A stretch of DNA of 64,000 nt from Mycobacterium avium subsp. avium (GTDB lineage Bacteria > Actinomycetota > Actinomycetes > Mycobacteriales > Mycobacteriaceae), in contig NZ_CP046507.1 in NCBI RefSeq assembly GCF_009741445.1, forward strand, positions 930,001 through 994,000, given 5' to 3'. A model generated the notes under the pieces. That model was not told the origin of the DNA and did not search any database. It saw only the letters and a list, made by a program, of their open reading frames with translations. The translations under genes were made by a program, and so were the position numbers. Positions 15,728-25,254 of this stretch are shown here, in pieces (position 1 is the stretch's first letter; every line of letters begins with the position of its first letter).

Positions 15728-16669
15728 ATGTTGTCCACACCCTGGTCCGCGGGTTTCGGCCTGCGGGTACCCATCGTCAACGCCCCGATGGGCGGGGTCG
15801 CCGGCGGCCGGCTGGCCGCGGCGGTCACCGCCGCCGGTGGCCTGGGCATGGTCGGGATGGGCAGCGTGGCCACCCGGCGGCTGCTGGCCGAGCAGTTGCA
15901 ATACGTCGACGGCCGGTTCGGGATCGGGCTGGTCGACTGGGTGATGCGCAACGAGGCGGGACTGCTCGAGGACGCCCTGGCCGCCCGGCCCGCCCTGCTG
16001 TCGGTCAGTTTCGGCACCGACTGGTCCTGGGTCGCCAAGGCGCACGACGCCGGAATCCCCACCGTCACACAGGTTTACGACAGCCTCGGCGCGCGGCAGG
16101 CGGTCGACGCCGGCGTCGACATCCTGGTGGCGCGCGGCTCGGAGGGCGGCGGGCACGGCGAGGTCAAGCTGGGGCTGCTGCCGCTGCTCGACGCCGTGCT
16201 GGACGCCGTCTCGGTGCCGGTGCTGGCCGGCGGCGGCGTCGCCTCGGCGCGCAGCCTGGCCGCGGTGCTGGCCGCCGGCGCCAGCGGGGCGTGGGTGGGC
16301 ACCCGGCTGTCGGCCTGCCCGGAGGCGCTGACCGCCGACGGCAACCGGCGGGCCCTGGTCGAGGCCGCCGAGACCGACACCGCCGTCACCCGGGCCTTCG
16401 ACGTCGCCAAGGGGTTGCCCTGGCCGGCCCGGTTCCCGTCCCGGGTGCTGGCCAACGACTTCGTCGAGCGGTGGACCGGCCGGGAGGAAACGCTGGACGC
16501 CGGGGCCTGCGAGGAGTTGGCCGCCGCGATCGCCGCCGGGGACTGCCGGGTCGCGCCGGTGGATGCCGGCCAGGGGGTGGGGATGATCCGCAATGACGCG
16601 ACGGTCGCGGAGGTCATCGACGAAATGTGCAGTGGCGCAGAGCAATTGCTGTCCCGCTGGGGCTCGTGA
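15728..16669 (+). CDS. nitronate monooxygenase-like flavoprotein (NPD family)
   Basis: This 313-residue TIM-barrel protein of the 2-nitropropane dioxygenase group shows PIVNAPMGGVAGGRLAAAV near the N-terminus, LLSVSFGTDWSW, DILVARGSEGGGHGE with the catalytic-type His in GGGHG, and VPVLAGGGVASARSLAAVLAAGASGAWVGTR, which binds FMN phosphate. Family members oxidise nitronates or act as enoyl reductases; the natural substrate in mycobacteria is unclear. It ends just before a palindromic repeat and converges with the DUF1990 gene. Confidence 0.85.
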   Translation: MLSTPWSAGFGLRVPIVNAPMGGVAGGRLAAAVTAAGGLGMVGMGSVATRRLLAEQLQYVDGRFGIGLVDWVMRNEAGLLEDALAARPALLSVSFGTDWSWVAKAHDAGIPTVTQVYDSLGARQAVDAGVDILVARGSEGGGHGEVKLGLLPLLDAVLDAVSVPVLAGGGVASARSLAAVLAAGASGAWVGTRLSACPEALTADGNRRALVEAAETDTAVTRAFDVAKGLPWPARFPSRVLANDFVERWTGREETLDAGACEELAAAIAAGDCRVAPVDAGQGVGMIRNDATVAEVIDEMCSGAEQLLSRWGS

Positions 16670-16697
16670 CCCTCGGCGGCGATCGCCGCCTCCGTTG

Positions 16698-16752
16698 TCA
16701 CGCTGGCGTGACGCTCGGCGGCGGTCGCCACGCTGGCGTGACGCTCGGCGAC
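16698..16752. repeat. tandem pair of palindromic repeat units, locus A
   Basis: Two copies of a unit with core CACGCTGGCGTGACGCTCGG occur at 16698 and 16729, 31 bp apart. The first contains a perfect TCACGC-TG-GCGTGA hairpin; the second has one mismatch. The pair fills the gap between two convergent gene ends. The same unit occurs twice, 30 bp apart, at 30793-30845. This fits a dispersed REP-like element placed at gene ends. It could act as a terminator or mRNA stabiliser. Confidence 0.8.
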
Positions 16753-16765
16753 GAAACCGCGGTGG

Positions 16766-17266
16766 CTACACCGCGCGCAGGTAGCGCCGGGCGATGACGC
16801 GCTGACCGACCCGCAGCACCGGCCCGCCGGCCCTGGCCCACCAGGTTGCGGGCCGGGAGAACGCCGTCACCTCCGCGTACACCGCGGACGTGGCCGGGTC
16901 GTGGCGGACCACGAAGCGTTCCTCGCCGGACTCCGGATGGCCCGGCAGCGTGCCATAGCCGAAGCCGCGGATGTCGGGTTCGTCGACGACGTAGACGACG
17001 CGGCAGGGGGCGGGCACAAACCCCAGCCGCACCACCACCACGGCGTCGACGACGGCCACCTCGGAGCTGGCCTGCACCCGCAGCCCCGAGCCGCGCTGCA
17101 TGCCCCAATGCAGCACCGCCCCGGCGGCCTGCTCGAAACGCGCTGCACCCGTACCGATTTGGCGCTCGACGTGTTGCTGGTGATATCCGGCGGGCAGGTC
17201 GCCGGAGGCCGTCGCCCCCACCTCGGAGTAGGTCAGCGGCAGTTCCTCGAGCGCTCGTAGGTCCAC
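16766..17266 (-). CDS. DUF1990 family protein
   Basis: This 166-residue beta-rich protein begins VDLRALEELPLTYSEVGATA. It has conserved-looking blocks AGYHQQHVERQIG, VVYVVDEPDIRGFGYGTLPGHPESGEERF and VTAFSRPATWWARAGGP, and ends VGQRVIARRYLRAV. The GTG at 17266 is chosen because the longer open frame beyond it is antisense to three plus-strand genes. No cofactor motif is evident. Function of the family is unknown; a lipid-binding START-like fold is possible. Confidence 0.82.
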   Translation of the reverse strand: MDLRALEELPLTYSEVGATASGDLPAGYHQQHVERQIGTGAARFEQAAGAVLHWGMQRGSGLRVQASSEVAVVDAVVVVRLGFVPAPCRVVYVVDEPDIRGFGYGTLPGHPESGEERFVVRHDPATSAVYAEVTAFSRPATWWARAGGPVLRVGQRVIARRYLRAV

Positions 17267-17323
17267 CCGGCCAGCTTGCCACGCCGGGGCGCGCGGCGAG
17301 GTTCGGCGGGTACGGTCGGAGGG

Positions 17324-18202
17324 GTGAGCGCGCCACAGACTATTACCCAGGCATCCGGAACGTTGACCCTCGGCGGCGACCTGACCGTCAACCGCCTCGG
17401 CTTTGGGGCGATGCGGTTGACCGGCGCGGGGGTGTGGGGCCCGCCCGCGGACCGCGACGAGTGCGTCCGGGTGTTGCGGCGGGCCGTCGAACTCGGGGTG
17501 AACTTCATCGACACCGCCGACTCCTACGGCCCGTACGTGTCCGAGGAGATCATCCGCGAGGCGCTGCACCCGTACGACGGCCTGGTGATCGCGACCAAGG
17601 CGGGGCTGCTGCGCACCGGCCCCGACATCTGGATCCCGTTGGGCAACCCCAGTTATCTGCGCCAGGAATGCGAGATGAGCCTGCGCCGGCTGGGCACCGA
17701 CACCATCGACCTGTTCCAGCTGCACCGCATCGACCCCAACTTCCCGCTGCAGGATCAGGTGGGCGAGCTGCTCACCCTGAAAAACGAGGGCAAGATCCGC
17801 CACATCGGGCTGTCGGAGATCACGCCCGATCAGCTCGCCGCGGCCCAGCAGATCACCGAGATCGTGTCGGTGCAGAACATGTACAACGTGACGGCCCGGC
17901 GCGCCGAGCCGCTGCTGGACGCCGCGACCCGGCAGGGCATCGCCTTCATCCCGTGGTTCCCGTTGGCGGCCGGGCCGCTGGCCGCGCCCGACGGCCCGCT
18001 GCAGCGCATCGCCGCCGAGCACGACGCGACGCCGTCGCAGCTGGCGTTGGCCTGGTTGCTGAAACGCTCGCCGGTGATGCTGCCCATTCCGGGGACCTCC
18101 AAGGTGGCGCACCTGGAGGAGAACGTGGCCGCCGCCCGGATCACGCTGTCCGACGAGGAATTCGAGGCGCTGTCGACGGCCGGGACCCAGCAGACGGTGT
18201 AG
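17324..18202 (+). CDS. aldo/keto reductase
   Basis: This 292-residue (beta/alpha)8 oxidoreductase has the AKR catalytic tetrad in context: FIDTADSYGP (Asp and Tyr), VIATKAG (Lys) and LFQLHRIDP (His). The NADPH-binding end is IPGTSKVAHLEENV. The GTG at 17324 follows a GGAGGG site. It reduces or oxidises small carbonyl compounds with NADP(H). The SYGPYVSEEIIREAL segment matches bacterial AKR13-like members. Substrate is unknown. Confidence 0.9.
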   Translation: MSAPQTITQASGTLTLGGDLTVNRLGFGAMRLTGAGVWGPPADRDECVRVLRRAVELGVNFIDTADSYGPYVSEEIIREALHPYDGLVIATKAGLLRTGPDIWIPLGNPSYLRQECEMSLRRLGTDTIDLFQLHRIDPNFPLQDQVGELLTLKNEGKIRHIGLSEITPDQLAAAQQITEIVSVQNMYNVTARRAEPLLDAATRQGIAFIPWFPLAAGPLAAPDGPLQRIAAEHDATPSQLALAWLLKRSPVMLPIPGTSKVAHLEENVAAARITLSDEEFEALSTAGTQQTV

Positions 18203-18238
18203 CCGGCGCGCGAAACCGCGCCCGCCGGGCAATACGGT

Positions 18239-18865
18239 GTGGTGGTGGCCGAACATCAACGACACCCCGGCGGTGGGTTCAATCCGCCCGAACCGACCAC
18301 CAAGGGCGGGCCCGACTACGGCCGGTTCATCGACGCCGTGCGCGCGCTGCAGGATCACGCTCGCGCCGTCGACGCCCCCGACGAGGTGATCACCCAGGCC
18401 GCCGACCAGCTGGAGAAGGTGTCGGCGCTGCTGGCGCCGTTCGACGCCGACGAGTGGGCGTCGCCGTCGGGCCGGCGGATGGATCTGCCGATGCGCGGCA
18501 ACATCCTGACCATCCCGATGTCGGCCCAGAAGGGTGCGGACGGCCGCATGCACGGCCGGGCCCGCTTCGCCCGCTTTCACTTGGGCCGCAACGGCGCCGT
18601 GCACGGCGGGTCGCTGGGGATGCTGTTCGACACCGTGCTGGGCCTGACCGCCTCGGTGCTCACCGGCAGCCGGCGCCAGCGCACCGCCTACCTCAAGATC
18701 GACTACCGCAGCATCGTCCCGATCGAGACCGAGCTGCAGTTCGACGCCGGCGTCGACCGGGTGGACGGGCGCAAGATCTTCGTGTCCGGCCGGCTGACCC
18801 ACGGCGAGCGGTTGCTGACCGAGGCCGACGCGCTGTTCGTGCGGCTCAAACCCGGCCAACCGTGA
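18239..18865 (+). CDS. PaaI-family thioesterase (hotdog fold)
   Basis: This 208-residue protein has a helical N-terminal half of about 85 residues and a C-terminal hotdog domain. The motif NGAVHGGSLGMLFDTVLG (near residue 120) holds the conserved HGG and the acidic residue that activates water in PaaI/YbgC enzymes. It likely hydrolyses acyl- or phenylacetyl-type CoA thioesters. The first GTG at 18239 and the second at 18245 are both possible starts. It follows the aldo/keto reductase gene by 36 bp and may be co-transcribed with it. Confidence 0.8.
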   Translation: MVVAEHQRHPGGGFNPPEPTTKGGPDYGRFIDAVRALQDHARAVDAPDEVITQAADQLEKVSALLAPFDADEWASPSGRRMDLPMRGNILTIPMSAQKGADGRMHGRARFARFHLGRNGAVHGGSLGMLFDTVLGLTASVLTGSRRQRTAYLKIDYRSIVPIETELQFDAGVDRVDGRKIFVSGRLTHGERLLTEADALFVRLKPGQP

Positions 18866-18887
18866 TCCGAGTGGGTACCCACCCCGC

Positions 18888-20162
18888 ATGACTGGATCCG
18901 CATCGCCCCGCGGCCCGGTGCTCGCGGGTTTGCCCGGGATCCGTGGCTGGCAGGAGGACCTGTACCGCGACCTGCACCGGCATCCGGAACTGTCACACCA
19001 GGAACACCGCACCGCGGCGGTGGTGGCCGAGCGGCTGCGCGGCTTCGGTTACGACGTGCACGAGGGCGTCGGAGGCACCGGCGTGGTCGGGGTGCTGCGC
19101 AACGGCACCGGCCCGGCCGTCCTGCTGCGCGCCGACATGGACGCGCTGCCGGTGCGCGAAGACACCGGCCTGCCGTACGCCAGCGCCGTCACCGCCACCG
19201 ACCCGCGCGGCGACGAACGGCCCGTCATGCACGCCTGCGGGCACGACGTCCACGTCACCTGCCTGCTGGGCGCCGCGTCGCTGCTCGCCGGGGCGCGCGA
19301 ACACTGGCGCGGCAGCCTGGTCGCGGTCTTCCAGCCCGCCGAGGAGCTCGGCGACGGCGCGCGCCGCATGGTCGACGACGGGCTGGCGAGGCTGGTCGGT
19401 CACGTCGACGTCGCCCTGGCCCAGCACGTGCTGCCGTTTCCGGCCGGCCAGATCGTCACCCGATCGGGGCCCTTCATGGCCACCGCCGACAGCATGCGGG
19501 TCACGGTGTACGGCCGGGGCGGCCACGGGTCGATGCCGCAGACGACCGTCGATCCCGTCGTGCTCGCCGCCATGATCGTGATCCGGTTGCAGACCGTCGT
19601 CTCGCGCGAGGTGGCGCCCACCGAGACCGCGGTGCTGACGATCGGCAGGATCGAGTCGGGCGCCAAGAGCAACGTGATCGGCGACCACGCGGTGCTGGAG
19701 CTGAACCTGCGCACCTTCAGCGGCCGGACCCGCGACCGGATGCTCGACGCGGTCCGGCGCATCGTCACCGCCGAATGCCAGGCGTCCGGGTCTCCGCGGG
19801 ACCCCGAGTTCGAGATGATGAACCACTTCCCGGCCACCGACAACGACCCCGCGGTCACCGCGCGGGTGCGGGCGGTGTTCGCCGAGCATTTCGGCGACCG
19901 GGCGACGGAGATTCCCGCGCAGACCGGAAGCGAAGACTTCAGCAACATCGCCACCGGGCTCGACGCGCCGTACAGCTATTGGGGTTTCGGGGGAGCCGAC
20001 CCCGGCGCGTATCGGCGCGCCGAGGCGGCGGGCCGGCTGGCCGAGGACATCCCCGTCAACCACTCCGGGAGGTTCGCCCCCGTCATCCAGCCCACCCTCG
20101 ACACCGGCACCGAGGCGCTGACCGTCGCCGCGCTGGCCTGGCTGGCCCCTAGCGCGTCCTGA
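18888..20162 (+). CDS. M20 family metallo-amidohydrolase
   Basis: This 424-residue peptidase M20D enzyme has metal-ligand motifs in order: LLRADMDALPV (Asp), MHACGHDVHVTCLLGA (Cys-Gly-His-Asp), FQPAEELGDGA (Glu pair), and TGSEDFSNIA near the C-terminus. The dimerisation domain with GRGGHGSMPQTTVDP lies between about 190 and 310. Homologues hydrolyse N-acyl amino acids, hippurate or indole-amino acid conjugates. It resembles mycobacterial AmiA/AmiB-type enzymes. It stands 22 bp after the thioesterase gene on the same strand. Confidence 0.88.
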   Translation: MTGSASPRGPVLAGLPGIRGWQEDLYRDLHRHPELSHQEHRTAAVVAERLRGFGYDVHEGVGGTGVVGVLRNGTGPAVLLRADMDALPVREDTGLPYASAVTATDPRGDERPVMHACGHDVHVTCLLGAASLLAGAREHWRGSLVAVFQPAEELGDGARRMVDDGLARLVGHVDVALAQHVLPFPAGQIVTRSGPFMATADSMRVTVYGRGGHGSMPQTTVDPVVLAAMIVIRLQTVVSREVAPTETAVLTIGRIESGAKSNVIGDHAVLELNLRTFSGRTRDRMLDAVRRIVTAECQASGSPRDPEFEMMNHFPATDNDPAVTARVRAVFAEHFGDRATEIPAQTGSEDFSNIATGLDAPYSYWGFGGADPGAYRRAEAAGRLAEDIPVNHSGRFAPVIQPTLDTGTEALTVAALAWLAPSAS

Positions 20163-20175
20163 AATCAACTGGGGC

Positions 20176-21870
20176 TCAACGCTTTTGACTGCGTCGGGGG
20201 GATCGCGGCAACCCCATCGGCAGCATGCTCTCCTCGTGGTCAAGTTCGCGTTCGATCGCGCGCAGGCTCTGGTCGGGCAGCATGCCCGCGTCGCGCCAGC
20301 GCACGAGTTCGTCGCGCTGGGCGTCGATGGCCACCCGGCGCAGCCCCACGGCGGCCTCGTAGGCGGGGGCGGCGGGCAACTCGTCGACGTCCGACAACAG
20401 GGTGAGCCGGTGTTCGTAGCGCTCCAGCTGCGCCGACAACTGTTGGCGCACACCGTCGATCACCCGGGGATCGACGTCGGCGCCGTCCTCGGGGTCCAGC
20501 GAGTCGAGCCGGTCCAGGGCGGCCCGCAGCGCGGCCGCCCGGGCCCGGTTGCGCAGCCGCAGCTCGTCGGTGGTCTTGGCGCGCAGGCCCAGGGCGCGCA
20601 CCAGCGGACCGAAGGTGACACCCTGTCCGATCAGCGTCACCAGCACCACCACCAGGGTGCAGAACAGCAGCAGGTCGCGGTCGGGAAACGGCGCGTTGCC
20701 CTCGGTCAGCACCGGCACCGCGAAGATCGCGGCGAGGCTGACCACGCCGCGGGTGCCGGCCCAGCTCAGCACGACGATCTCGCGGCCGCTGAGCCGCTCG
20801 CGGGTGCGCTCGGGCCGCGGCTCGGCGTCGTCGGTCGCCGAATCGTCAACGTTGCCCAGCCGGGTGTGCAGCGACCGGGGCAGCGACTGGGTGAGCAGCA
20901 GCCACAGCGGCCGGACCAGCAGAACCACCGCGACGGTCACCCCGACCGCCACCAGGATCGTCGACAACGCGTAGCCGCCCAGCTCGTCCAGGATCACCGG
21001 CACCTGATGGCCGATCAGCAGGAACACCACGCCCTCGAGCAGGAAGTTGACCAGCCGCCAGACGGCGCGGGTCTGCAGGCGGCTCGCCCCGGATTCCACC
21101 CGCGGCGAGTCGTGGCCGACGATCAGCCCGCACACCACGACGGCCAGCACGCCGGAGGCGGACAGCTTTTCGGCGACCAGATAGGTGAGAAACGGCGTGG
21201 CCAGCGAGATGGCGTTGGCGGTCAGCACGTCGTGCCGCCACCGGCGCAGCAGGCGCCGGGCGTAGGCGAACACCTGGCCCACCACCAGGCCGCCGACGGC
21301 CGCCAGCACGAACTTCCGGATCGCCGACGGCGCCGAGAACGCGGCCCCGCGCGCCACGGTGACGGCGACCGCGAGCGTGGTCAGCGCGGTCGCGTCGTTG
21401 AGCAGTCCCTCGCCCTCGATCAGCGTGACGATGTTGAGCGGCAGGCCCTCCTTGCGGGCGACGGCGAGCGCGGCCACCGGATCGGTTGGCGCCACCGCCG
21501 CGCCCAGCACCATGCCCACCGCGAGCGTCGCGCCGCCCGCGAGCAGGCTGAACGCGACACCGACCGACGCAGCGGTCAGCAGCACGAGGACGACCGACAG
21601 GCTGACCACCGTGCGCAGATTGCGGCGGATGCCGACCAGCGACGATTCCAGCGCCGCGTGGTAGAGCAGGGGCGGCAGGATGCACGTCATCACCACGTCG
21701 GGCTCGAGGCCGATGGTCGGCCCCGGCAGCAGCGCCTGCCCGATGCCGACCAGGACCAGCAGCGTCGCGCTGGGCAGGCGGGTGCGCTCGCTGATCCAGT
21801 CGACCAGCACGATGACCGCGATGGCGGCGAGCAGCAAGGTCAAAGCCGTCTGCGCGCCCATCGACCTCAT
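20176..21870 (-). CDS. CPA1 family cation/proton antiporter
   Basis: This protein of about 564 residues has a long N-terminal membrane domain (12 or so helices) and a C-terminal soluble tail of 180 residues with helical, charged character. The Na+/H+ exchanger core motifs are [14 protein letters not shown] near residue 122 and [15 protein letters not shown] near residue 150. The latter carries the conserved ND pair that binds the cation. [15 protein letters not shown] lies near residue 400. The start may be ATG 21870 or the one 9 bp downstream. It is divergent from thrS with 98 bp between. Homologous to YjcE-type exchangers for pH and sodium homeostasis. Confidence 0.85.
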   Translation of the reverse strand: MRSMGAQTALTLLLAAIAVIVLVDWISERTRLPSATLLVLVGIGQALLPGPTIGLEPDVVMTCILPPLLYHAALESSLVGIRRNLRTVVSLSVVLVLLTAASVGVAFSLLAGGATLAVGMVLGAAVAPTDPVAALAVARKEGLPLNIVTLIEGEGLLNDATALTTLAVAVTVARGAAFSAPSAIRKFVLAAVGGLVVGQVFAYARRLLRRWRHDVLTANAISLATPFLTYLVAEKLSASGVLAVVVCGLIVGHDSPRVESGASRLQTRAVWRLVNFLLEGVVFLLIGHQVPVILDELGGYALSTILVAVGVTVAVVLLVRPLWLLLTQSLPRSLHTRLGNVDDSATDDAEPRPERTRERLSGREIVVLSWAGTRGVVSLAAIFAVPVLTEGNAPFPDRDLLLFCTLVVVLVTLIGQGVTFGPLVRALGLRAKTTDELRLRNRARAAALRAALDRLDSLDPEDGADVDPRVIDGVRQQLSAQLERYEHRLTLLSDVDELPAAPAYEAAVGLRRVAIDAQRDELVRWRDAGMLPDQSLRAIERELDHEESMLPMGLPRSPRRSQKR

Positions 21871-21968
21871 TGTGCCGGACCGGACGGTGGCTACTCGACG
21901 GCCCTGCTCGCCGTTCGGCCGCCCCGATAGCATGGTCGTCGACCCTGCGAGCCTTGGAGACCGCCACA

Positions 21969-24023
21969 ATGACCGTCCCCGCAACCGATTCCTGGCCAGC
22001 CCCGATCCGGGTGCCGGCCGGGACCACCGCCGCCGCCGCGGTGCGCGACGCGGGGCTGCCGGGCCGGGGAGCGCCCGACGCCGTCGTGGTGGTGCGCGAC
22101 GCCTCGGGCACGCTGCGCGACCTGAGCTGGGTGCCCGACACCGACGCCGAGGTCGTCCCCGTCGCGGCCAACACCGACGAGGGCCGCAGCGTCATCCGGC
22201 ACTCGGCGGCACACGTGCTGGCCCAGGCCGTGCAGGAGTTGTTCCCGCAGGCCAAGCTGGGCATCGGCCCGCCCATCACCGACGGCTTCTACTACGACTT
22301 CGACGTGCCCGAGCCGTTCACGCCGGAGGATCTGGACAAGCTGGAAAAGCGGATGCGCCAGATCGTCAAGGAGGGCCAGCTGTTCTCGCGGCGGGTGTAC
22401 GAGTCCAAGGAGCAGGCGCGTGCCGAGCTGGCCGGCGAGCCCTACAAGCTGGAGCTGGTCGACGACAAGTCCGGTGACCCCGACATCATGGAGGTCGGCG
22501 GCGACGAGCTCACCGCCTACGACAACCTCAATCCCCGTACCCGGGAACGGGTTTGGGGTGATTTGTGCCGCGGGCCGCACATCCCGACCACCCGCCACAT
22601 CCCGGCCTTCAAGCTGACCCGCAGCTCGGCGGCCTACTGGCGGGGCGATCAGAACAACGCCAGCCTGCAACGCATCTACGGCACCGCGTGGGAGTCGCAG
22701 GAGGCGCTGGACGACCACCTGCGGCTGATCGAGGAAGCCCAGCGGCGCGACCACCGCAAGCTGGGCAGCGAGCTGGACCTGTTCAGCTTCCCCGACGAAA
22801 TCGGTTCGGGCTTGGCGGTTTTCCACCCCAGGGGCGGGGTGGTGCGCCGGGAGCTGGAGGAGTATTCGCGGCGCAAGCACATCGAGGCCGGCTACGAGTT
22901 CGTCAACACCCCGCACATCACCAAGGCGCAGCTGTTCCACACCTCCGGGCACCTGGACTGGTACGCCGACGGGATGTTCCCGCCCATGCACCTCGACGCC
23001 GAATACGACGACGACGGGACGGTGCGCAAGCCCGGGCAGGACTACTACCTCAAGCCGATGAACTGCCCGATGCACACGCTGATCTACCGGTCCCGCGGCC
23101 GGTCCTACCGCGAATTGCCGTTGCGGCTCTTCGAATTCGGCACCGTGTACCGCTACGAGAAGTCCGGCGTGGTGCACGGGCTGACCCGGGCGCGCGGGTT
23201 CACCATGGACGACTCGCACATCTTCTGCACCCGCGAGCAGCTGCACGGCGAGCTGGCGTCGCTGCTGCGGTTCGTGCTCGAGCTGCTGGGCGACTACGGG
23301 TTGACCGACTTCTACCTGGAGCTGTCCACCAAGGACCCGGACAAGTTCGTCGGCTCCGACGAAATGTGGGAGCAGGCCACCACTTCGCTGGCCGACGTGG
23401 CCGCCGAGTCCGGCCTGGAGCTGGTGCCCGATCCGGGCGGGGCGGCGTTCTACGGCCCGAAGATCTCGGTGCAGGCCCGCGACGCGCTGGGCCGCAGCTG
23501 GCAGATGTCGACGATTCAGGTGGACTTCAACTTCCCGGAGCGATTCGAGCTGGAATACACCGCCTCCGACGGCACCCGGCAGCGGCCGGTGATGATCCAC
23601 CGCGCGCTGTTCGGGTCGATCGAGCGGTTCTTCGGCATCCTGACCGAGCACTACGCGGGCGCGTTCCCGGCCTGGCTGGCGCCGGTGCAGGCGGTGGGCA
23701 TTCCGGTCGCCGACGAGCACGTGCCGTACCTGGAAAGCGTTGCCGCACAGCTGAAGTCGCACGGGGTGCGGGTGGAGGTGGACGCCAGCGACGACCGGAT
23801 GGCCAAAAAGATCGTGCACCACACCGCGCAGAAGGTGCCGTTCATGCTGCTGGCCGGCGACCGGGACGTGGCCGCGGGGGCGGTCAGCTTCCGGTTCGGC
23901 GACCGCACCCAGATCAACGGCGTGCCCCGCGACAGCGCGGTCGACGCGATCGTCAAGTGGATCGCCGACCGCGAGAATTCCGTCCCCAGCGCCGAACTCG
24001 TGAAAGTGTCCAGTGGTGAGTGA
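21969..24023 (+). CDS. thrS: threonyl-tRNA synthetase
   Basis: This 684-residue class II synthetase has an N-terminal TGS domain (1-75), the editing domain ([14 protein letters not shown], with HxxxH, and YYDFDV), and a catalytic core with motif 1 around [20 protein letters not shown], motif 2 [35 protein letters not shown] and motif 3 [15 protein letters not shown]. The zinc ligands appear in MNCPMH and the DDSHIF region. The anticodon-binding domain ends with [18 protein letters not shown]. It charges tRNA-Thr. Its end overlaps the next gene by 11 bp, so it heads the downstream operon. Confidence 0.97.
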   Translation: MTVPATDSWPAPIRVPAGTTAAAAVRDAGLPGRGAPDAVVVVRDASGTLRDLSWVPDTDAEVVPVAANTDEGRSVIRHSAAHVLAQAVQELFPQAKLGIGPPITDGFYYDFDVPEPFTPEDLDKLEKRMRQIVKEGQLFSRRVYESKEQARAELAGEPYKLELVDDKSGDPDIMEVGGDELTAYDNLNPRTRERVWGDLCRGPHIPTTRHIPAFKLTRSSAAYWRGDQNNASLQRIYGTAWESQEALDDHLRLIEEAQRRDHRKLGSELDLFSFPDEIGSGLAVFHPRGGVVRRELEEYSRRKHIEAGYEFVNTPHITKAQLFHTSGHLDWYADGMFPPMHLDAEYDDDGTVRKPGQDYYLKPMNCPMHTLIYRSRGRSYRELPLRLFEFGTVYRYEKSGVVHGLTRARGFTMDDSHIFCTREQLHGELASLLRFVLELLGDYGLTDFYLELSTKDPDKFVGSDEMWEQATTSLADVAAESGLELVPDPGGAAFYGPKISVQARDALGRSWQMSTIQVDFNFPERFELEYTASDGTRQRPVMIHRALFGSIERFFGILTEHYAGAFPAWLAPVQAVGIPVADEHVPYLESVAAQLKSHGVRVEVDASDDRMAKKIVHHTAQKVPFMLLAGDRDVAAGAVSFRFGDRTQINGVPRDSAVDAIVKWIADRENSVPSAELVKVSSGE

Positions 24024-24600
24024 TCCCGAACAGGCCGAGCAGGACGCCGAGCGCACCATCCTGGACCGCGGTGTCGGCGAGCAGGACCACCTGCAGCGGT
24101 TGTGGACGCCGTACCGGATGACCTATCTGGCCGAGGCGCCGATGAAGCGCGGCCCCAACTCGTCGGGCAAGAGCGAGCAGCCGTTCACCGACATTCCGCA
24201 GCTGACCGACGAGGACGGCCTGGTGGTCGCGCGCGGCGAACTGGTCTACGCCGTGCTCAACCTCTACCCCTACAACCCGGGGCATCTGATGGTGGTGCCC
24301 TACCGGCGGGTCTCCGAGCTCGAGGACCTGACCGACGCGGAGAGCGCGGAGCTGATGTCGTTCATACAGAAGGCGATTCGCGTCATCAAGAACGTGTCGC
24401 GCCCGCACGGGTTCAACGTCGGGCTGAACCTGGGCACCTCGGCCGGCGGGTCGCTGGCCGAGCATCTGCACGTGCACGTCGTGCCGCGCTGGGGTGGGGA
24501 CGCGAACTTCATCACCATCATCGGCGGGTCGAAGGTGATCCCGCAGTTGCTGCGCGAAACCCGCCAGCTGCTGGCCACCGAGTGGGCCAAGCAGTCGTGA
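24013..24600 (+). CDS. HIT-family Ap4A phosphorylase (Rv2613c-like)
   Basis: This 195-residue protein has the histidine triad [10 protein letters not shown] near residue 155. The length matches mycobacterial Rv2613c, reported as a diadenosine tetraphosphate phosphorylase. The segment [13 protein letters not shown] and [19 protein letters not shown] fit that family. It breaks down Ap4A, an alarmone-like by-product of aminoacyl-tRNA synthetases, which suits its overlap with thrS. The GTG at 24013 is used, with a second GTG three bases later. It is followed 12 bp on by pgsA1. Confidence 0.92.
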   Translation: MVSDPEQAEQDAERTILDRGVGEQDHLQRLWTPYRMTYLAEAPMKRGPNSSGKSEQPFTDIPQLTDEDGLVVARGELVYAVLNLYPYNPGHLMVVPYRRVSELEDLTDAESAELMSFIQKAIRVIKNVSRPHGFNVGLNLGTSAGGSLAEHLHVHVVPRWGGDANFITIIGGSKVIPQLLRETRQLLATEWAKQS

Positions 24601-24612
24601 GCCCACACCGCC

Positions 24613-25254
24613 ATGAGTAAGGTGCCGTTTTTATCCCGCGCGGCGTTCGCGCGGCTGACAACTCCCACCGCCCGGGCCTGCCTGCGGCTGGGCCTGACCC
24701 CCGACGTCGTCACCGTCGCGGGCACCATCGTGGCGGTGGCCGGGGCGCTGATCCTGTTCCCGATCGGCGAGCTGTTCGTCGGCACGCTGGTGGTCTGGTT
24801 CTTCGTGCTGTTCGACATGCTCGACGGGGCGATGGCCCGGGAGCGCGGCGGGGGCACCCGGTTCGGCGCGGTGCTGGACGCCACCTGTGACCGGGTCAGC
24901 GACGGCGCGGTGTTCGGCGGGCTGCTGTGGTGGGTGGCCTTCGGCCTGCACGACGAACCGTTGGCGGCGGCCACGCTGATCTGCCTGGTCACCTCCCAGG
25001 TGATCTCCTACATCAAGGCCCGGGCCGAGGCCAGCGGCCTGCGCGGCGACGGCGGCATCATCGAGCGGCCCGAGCGGCTGATCATCGTGCTGGTCGGCGC
25101 CGGGCTGTCCGATCTTCCCGGCTACCCGCTGCCGTGGGCGCTGCCGGTGGCGATGTGGGCGCTGGCGGCGGCCAGCCTGGTCACCTGCGCGCAGCGGCTG
25201 CACACCGTCCGGACCTCGCCGGGCGCCACCGACCGAGGATCGGACGCGCCGTGA
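24613..25254 (+). CDS. pgsA1: phosphatidylinositol phosphate synthase
   Basis: This 213-residue membrane enzyme carries the CDP-alcohol phosphotransferase signature, DMLDGAMARERGGG followed by FGAVLDATCD, with the four Asp that bind metal. About six membrane helices follow the family pattern. It joins CDP-diacylglycerol to inositol-1-phosphate to give PI phosphate, the first lipid of the PIM, LM and LAM pathway, at the plasma membrane. It sits between the Ap4A phosphorylase and patA genes, as in M. tuberculosis. Its stop overlaps the patA start. It is essential in known mycobacteria. Confidence 0.95.
   Translation: MSKVPFLSRAAFARLTTPTARACLRLGLTPDVVTVAGTIVAVAGALILFPIGELFVGTLVVWFFVLFDMLDGAMARERGGGTRFGAVLDATCDRVSDGAVFGGLLWWVAFGLHDEPLAAATLICLVTSQVISYIKARAEASGLRGDGGIIERPERLIIVLVGAGLSDLPGYPLPWALPVAMWALAAASLVTCAQRLHTVRTSPGATDRGSDAP

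Noticed and set aside
16698..16752. Short tandem repeats as a CRISPR array
   Set aside because: Only two units per locus, no spacer variation in the right length range and no cas genes.
16766..19012. 748-codon minus-strand frame that contains DUF1990 at its end
   Set aside because: Only the last 166 codons match a family; the rest is antisense to three plus-strand genes with clear motifs. A GTG start at 17266 was used instead.
21871..21968. A T-box or other riboswitch before thrS
   Set aside because: The 98-bp leader is too short for a T-box, and no conserved T-box motif is visible.
21891..24059. 722-codon minus-strand frame over thrS
   Set aside because: It is antisense to an intact threonyl-tRNA synthetase gene and shows no known motif.
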